NCBI RefSeq assembly: GCF_000981225.1 | Contig: NZ_LAJC01000008.1 | Span: 45,889-109,888 of the forward strand | Direction of reading: 5' to 3' | DNA length: 64,000 bases | Origin: Allosalinactinospora lopnorensis | Lineage (GTDB): Bacteria > Actinomycetota > Actinomycetes > Streptosporangiales > Streptosporangiaceae | Shown here: piece after piece, positions 62,806-64,000 of the stretch | Numbering within the stretch: the stretch's first letter is position 1 | Layout of the letters: the number at the start of each line of letters is the position of its first letter | Program-made: the position numbers and the translations under genes | Notes under the pieces: generated by a model | Database searches by the model: none | What the model was told of the DNA's origin: nothing | The model's input: only the letters and a program-made list of their open reading frames with translations

Positions 62806-63186
62806 ATGCAATACGACGAGTTCATCGCCCACCTTCGCCGGAACAGCGACATCTCCACCCGGGAGGAGGCCGACACCGCCGCGAGGATCGTGCTCGCGAC
62901 CCTGGGCCAGCGCCTGGCCGGCAACGAGCCCCGGGATCTGGCCAGCCAGCTCCCTCCGGAGCTCCAAGAGCCGCTGCTGCAGCACGTCGGCCCGGCCGAG
63001 GTCCCGGACGACGTGGACGACTTCCTGCGCCGGGTGGCCGACCGCGAGGGCCCCGGAACCAGCCCGGACCAGGCTCTTGGGCACACCCGGGCGGTCCTGA
63101 CCACCATCGCGAGCTTCGTCTCCCAGGGAGAGATCGAGGACCTGCGCGCCCAGCTTCCCGCCGGCTACGCGCCCCTGTTCAACTAG
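62806..63186 (+). CDS. DUF2267-domain protein
   Basis: The 126-residue helical protein has the DUF2267 pattern: EEADTAARIVLATLGQRLAG, DLASQLPPEL and a C-terminal EIEDLRAQLPAGYAPLF. Many actinobacteria encode such proteins beside stress genes. A GGGGAG site precedes ATG 62806, and a perfect palindrome follows the stop. Function unknown. Confidence 0.85.
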   Translation: MQYDEFIAHLRRNSDISTREEADTAARIVLATLGQRLAGNEPRDLASQLPPELQEPLLQHVGPAEVPDDVDDFLRRVADREGPGTSPDQALGHTRAVLTTIASFVSQGEIEDLRAQLPAGYAPLFN

Positions 63187-63201
63187 CCCGTTCGCGGGCC
63201 C

Positions 63202-63239
63202 GCGCCTCGTCGGCGTTCCGCGGAACGCCGACGAGGCGC
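63202..63239 (+). terminator. Perfect 38-bp palindrome after the DUF2267 gene
   Basis: 63202-63220 and 63221-63239 are perfectly complementary over 19 bp (GCGCCTCGTCGGCGTTCCG and its complement) with no loop. It lies 15 bp past the stop and 120 bp before the convergent small acidic gene, so it may end both transcripts. Confidence 0.7.
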
Positions 63240-63359
63240 CAGTGCTCGGCGCCGCCCGCCGATGGCGGTCCCGCCGACCGCGGGCGACCAGGTGCCGGGC
63301 GCCACCATCTCCTGTCCAAGCGCGGAACGGCCGCGGAGTCCCCCGCGGCCACCGTGCTG

Positions 63360-63533
63360 TCAGCCCTCCTCGAAGTCCTCGCGGCGGGTGCCGGTCTCCT
63401 CCATCGCGTCCTGCAACTCCGCCTCCAGCTCCCGCCGGGTGTCCGGGTCCCGCTCCTCGTCATCGCCACGGTCGTCCGGCAGGACGTCGTCGGTGTCCGT
63501 CGTCTTCTTCCCGGTCTCCTCCGGCATGGTCAC
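63360..63533 (-). CDS. Small acidic protein, 57 residues
   Basis: GTG 63533 follows GAGGAGGGG at 7-8 bp; ATG 63527 is the alternative. The product is almost all charged and helical: VLPDDRGDDEERDPDTRREL then EAELQDAMEETGTRREDFEE. No fold or family is recognised; its charge pattern suggests a disordered or coiled stress-type protein. Confidence 0.6.
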   Translation of the reverse strand: MTMPEETGKKTTDTDDVLPDDRGDDEERDPDTRRELEAELQDAMEETGTRREDFEEG

Positions 63534-64000
63534 GGGGAGCCCCTCCTCTCGGTCGGACGTTCAGGAACGGGTCCCTACCCGGTATGTGCTCGGCTTTCAC
63601 ACCCGTACCGGGTGACCACTCGGCGGGGAACTCCTCGTCCGCGACTAACCCTGCCGCCCGGAACGGAGAACGCCGGCCGGGAGCCGCTCAGAGCGGGAGT
63701 CCGGCGCTGTCCGCCCTGGTGATCGCTCGTCGCCGTGATCGTCCTGTTCCGGTGGCCTACGTTGGTGCTCCGTCGAGGTGCACAGCGCGAAGCCGTGGCA
63801 GAGACGGTCGATGGTTCCACGTCAACGGGCTATGTCGACAACGACGTTTCATGCCGCCGTTGAGGGGACGTGCGAACCCGAACCACCTCTCCTCCGCGCC
63901 GCGGTCGAGTCCGCCCCAACGGCACGTTCCGCGGTGCTGTAAGGGCGCAGTCCGGGGTTGAGCTGAACACGGAGTTCGCCCAGCGCCGCAGAGAGCCGGC
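63534..64000. other. No supported gene at the right edge
   Basis: This 467-bp stretch has only short, weak open frames. The minus strand is open in one frame from 64000 down to about 63850 (RLSAALGELRVQLNPGLRPY...), which could be the end of a gene entering from the right, but evidence is too thin to call. Confidence 0.3.

Noticed and set aside
63850..64000. Open minus-strand frame at the right edge
   Set aside because: Too short and without any recognisable motif to be called a gene end.

Overview
The window is GC-rich actinobacterial chromosome. Codon use, GTG/TTG starts, XRE/DUF397 regulator pairs, DUF574 methyltransferases and an SLP1/pSAM2-type integrative element all fit a filamentous actinomycete, most likely of the Nocardiopsaceae (Nocardiopsis/Streptomonospora type). 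That placement is inference from style; no rRNA is present.

Layout. (1) 1-4100: L-lactate use. A lactate permease (cut by the window edge) and a GntR/FCD regulator run leftward, and lutABC runs rightward. (2) 4314-14311: a tRNA-Arg(ACG) gene and an actinomycete integrative and conjugative element (AICE) of about 10 kb inserted in its 3' end, bounded by a perfect 44-bp repeat. It carries integrase, excisionase, a frameshifted Rep, an FtsK-type transfer ATPase, a KorA-like GntR repressor with two matching candidate operators, small cargo genes and an XRE/TPR protein. (3) 14312-22033: a mixed accessory stretch with a lone CRISPR-type repeat, a frameshifted PhoX phosphatase, an IS3 remnant, a decayed methyltransferase copy, an XRE regulator, a DUF574 methyltransferase, a GGCT-like protein and a PaaK-like ligase. 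(4) 22600-32265: a small biosynthetic cluster without PKS or NRPS (LuxR regulator, methyltransferase, ferritin-like diiron enzyme, P450, aldehyde dehydrogenase, acyl-CoA dehydrogenase, class III aminotransferase, SRPBCC protein). (5) 32400-36400: a small secreted protein, an oxidoreductase broken by an in-frame TGA next to a SigJ/ECF41-type sigma factor, and a quinone-reductase-like protein behind a MerR-type promoter. (6) 36578-45819: an oxidative hexuronate/aldarate operon (kdgD, gudD, TIM-barrel-like protein, TRAP transporter, galactarate/talarate dehydratase) with a divergent IclR regulator and uronate dehydrogenase. (7) 46100-51006: a Mop protein, a beta-hydroxyacid dehydrogenase, and an HPP membrane protein / molybdopterin oxidoreductase / helical protein operon. 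(8) 51268-56003: DUF4429, DUF397, a nonsense-interrupted XRE regulator, small proteins, and a GmrSD/DUF262-type endonuclease gene flanked by a diverged direct repeat. (9) 56058-63533: a sigma factor fused to a zinc anti-sigma-like domain and membrane anchor, an LPXTG surface protein, a secreted DUF642-like protein, a SnoaL-like protein, a histidine phosphatase, ectoine hydroxylase (ectD), DUF2267 and a small acidic protein.

How they work together. Lactate and hexuronate modules both import a carbon acid and oxidise it, each next to its own regulator. Uronate is oxidised to aldarate by Udh, two enolase-superfamily dehydratases feed 5-keto-4-deoxyglucarate to KdgD, and the product is 2-oxoglutarate semialdehyde, whose dehydrogenase is not in the window. 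The cluster at 23-32 kb suggests activation or reduction of an acyl or aldehyde intermediate, transamination, and N- or C-oxidation by the diiron enzyme and P450; its product cannot be read from the sequence.

Five genes are interrupted (three by apparent single-base losses, two by in-frame stops). Some of these may be consensus errors rather than biology.
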